Source: Ruegeria_C sp041537925
Lineage (GTDB): Bacteria; Pseudomonadota; Alphaproteobacteria; Rhodobacterales; Rhodobacteraceae
Length of the DNA stretch: 64,000 bases
Assembly: GCF_041537925.1 (NCBI RefSeq)
Contig: NZ_JBGOSH010000019.1
Location: 1-64,000 of the forward strand
Direction of reading: 5' to 3'
Part shown: one piece after another, positions 63,702-64,000 of the stretch
How positions within the stretch are numbered: the first letter of the stretch is position 1
Layout of the letters: each line of letters starts with the position of its first letter
Position numbers and translations under genes: made by a program
The notes under the pieces: generated by a model
Told to the model about the DNA's origin: nothing
Seen by the model: only the letters and a program-made list of their open reading frames with translations
Database searches by the model: none

Positions 63702-64000
63702 TTACATCAGTTCTCGCACGTCCGTAAGCCTTCCTGTGATGGCGGCTGCCGCGGCCATGGCCGGGGACAGAAGATGGGTGCGCCCACCGCGTCCCTGACG
63801 TCCTTCGAAGTTGCGGTTCGAGGTCGCTGCACAGCGTTCCCCAGGTTGCAACTGGTCGGGATTCATCGCCAGGCACATGGAGCAACCCGCAAGCCGCCAT
63901 TCAAAGCCCGCATCACGGAACACCTGCGCCACACCTTCTTCTTCGGCCTGCGCGCGGACAAGGCCCGAGCCGGGCACGACCATGGCGCGCATGCCGTCCT
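63702..64000 (-). CDS. leuC: 3-Isopropylmalate dehydratase large subunit, C-terminal part (cut by window edge)
   Basis: The last 98-99 codons of LeuC. GCSMCLAMNPDQLQPGERC carries two of the three cysteines that bind the [4Fe-4S] cluster. SNRNFEGRQGRGGRTHLLSP is the invariant substrate/cluster-region segment of aconitase-superfamily dehydratases. The rest of the gene lies beyond the window. Confidence 0.97.
   Translation of the reverse strand, partial: DGMRAMVVPGSGLVRAQAEEEGVAQVFRDAGFEWRLAGCSMCLAMNPDQLQPGERCAATSNRNFEGRQGRGGRTHLLSPAMAAAAAITGRLTDVRELM

Overview
The window reads as chromosomal DNA of a marine alphaproteobacterium, most probably a Rhodobacterales (Roseobacter-group) species. The grounds are the density of ABC and TctABC solute transporters, a sulfoacetate-type sauS-sauT pair, a Calx-beta/RTX surface protein, DUF6502 and DUF5666 genes, and a leuC-hdeD-leuD arrangement. 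This assignment is an inference from gene content; no rRNA or tRNA gene is present to confirm it.

Layout. 1-12.9 kb: an islet bounded by two related IS5-family (IS903-type) remnants in the same orientation. It holds a Cro/C1-type regulator with a striking operator, a CocE-type hydrolase, a complete Dpp/Opp-type ABC importer, a YtcJ-type amidohydrolase and an M81 (MlrC-type) metallopeptidase, which together look like uptake and cleavage of a peptide or amide compound. 13-14.4 kb: a relic and a nucleoside-phosphorylase-fold gene. 14.4-25.6 kb: a divergent carbohydrate/polyol catabolism locus (ABC importer, SorC-type regulator, FGGY kinase, glycerol-1-phosphate-dehydrogenase-like enzyme, HxlB-like isomerase, SDR, epimerase-like TIM barrel, HAD phosphatase). 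26-35.1 kb: a divergent amide-nitrogen locus (Liv-type importer, formamidase, isochorismatase-fold hydrolase, N-formylglutamate-amidohydrolase-like enzyme, RpiR regulator, glutamine-synthetase-like ligase).

36-40.4 kb: an Fbp/Afu-type ABC importer preceded by a Pho-box-like tandem repeat. 40.4-46.1 kb: a DUF5666/DUF6502 pair and, divergently, a stand-alone adenylation enzyme, a membrane ferric-reductase/TmpA-like flavoprotein and an enoyl-CoA hydratase, sharing an intergenic region with two unusual repeat structures. 46-46.8 kb: a decayed di-heme cytochrome c peroxidase. 47-54.1 kb: a LacI-controlled tctABC-sauST operon predicted to import sulfoacetate and convert it to sulfoacetaldehyde.

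54.2-59.1 kb: a decayed gene and a 1,177-residue Calx-beta/RTX protein. 59.1-62.3 kb: a secreted endonuclease/exonuclease/phosphatase-fold protein, a membrane protein and an APH-type kinase. 62.4 kb to the right edge: leuD, an HdeD-family membrane protein and the 3' end of leuC, all on the minus strand.

A recurring design is visible: four genes for periplasmic binding proteins are each followed, before the next cistron, by a strong stem-loop, which probably lets the binding protein be made in excess over its membrane partners.
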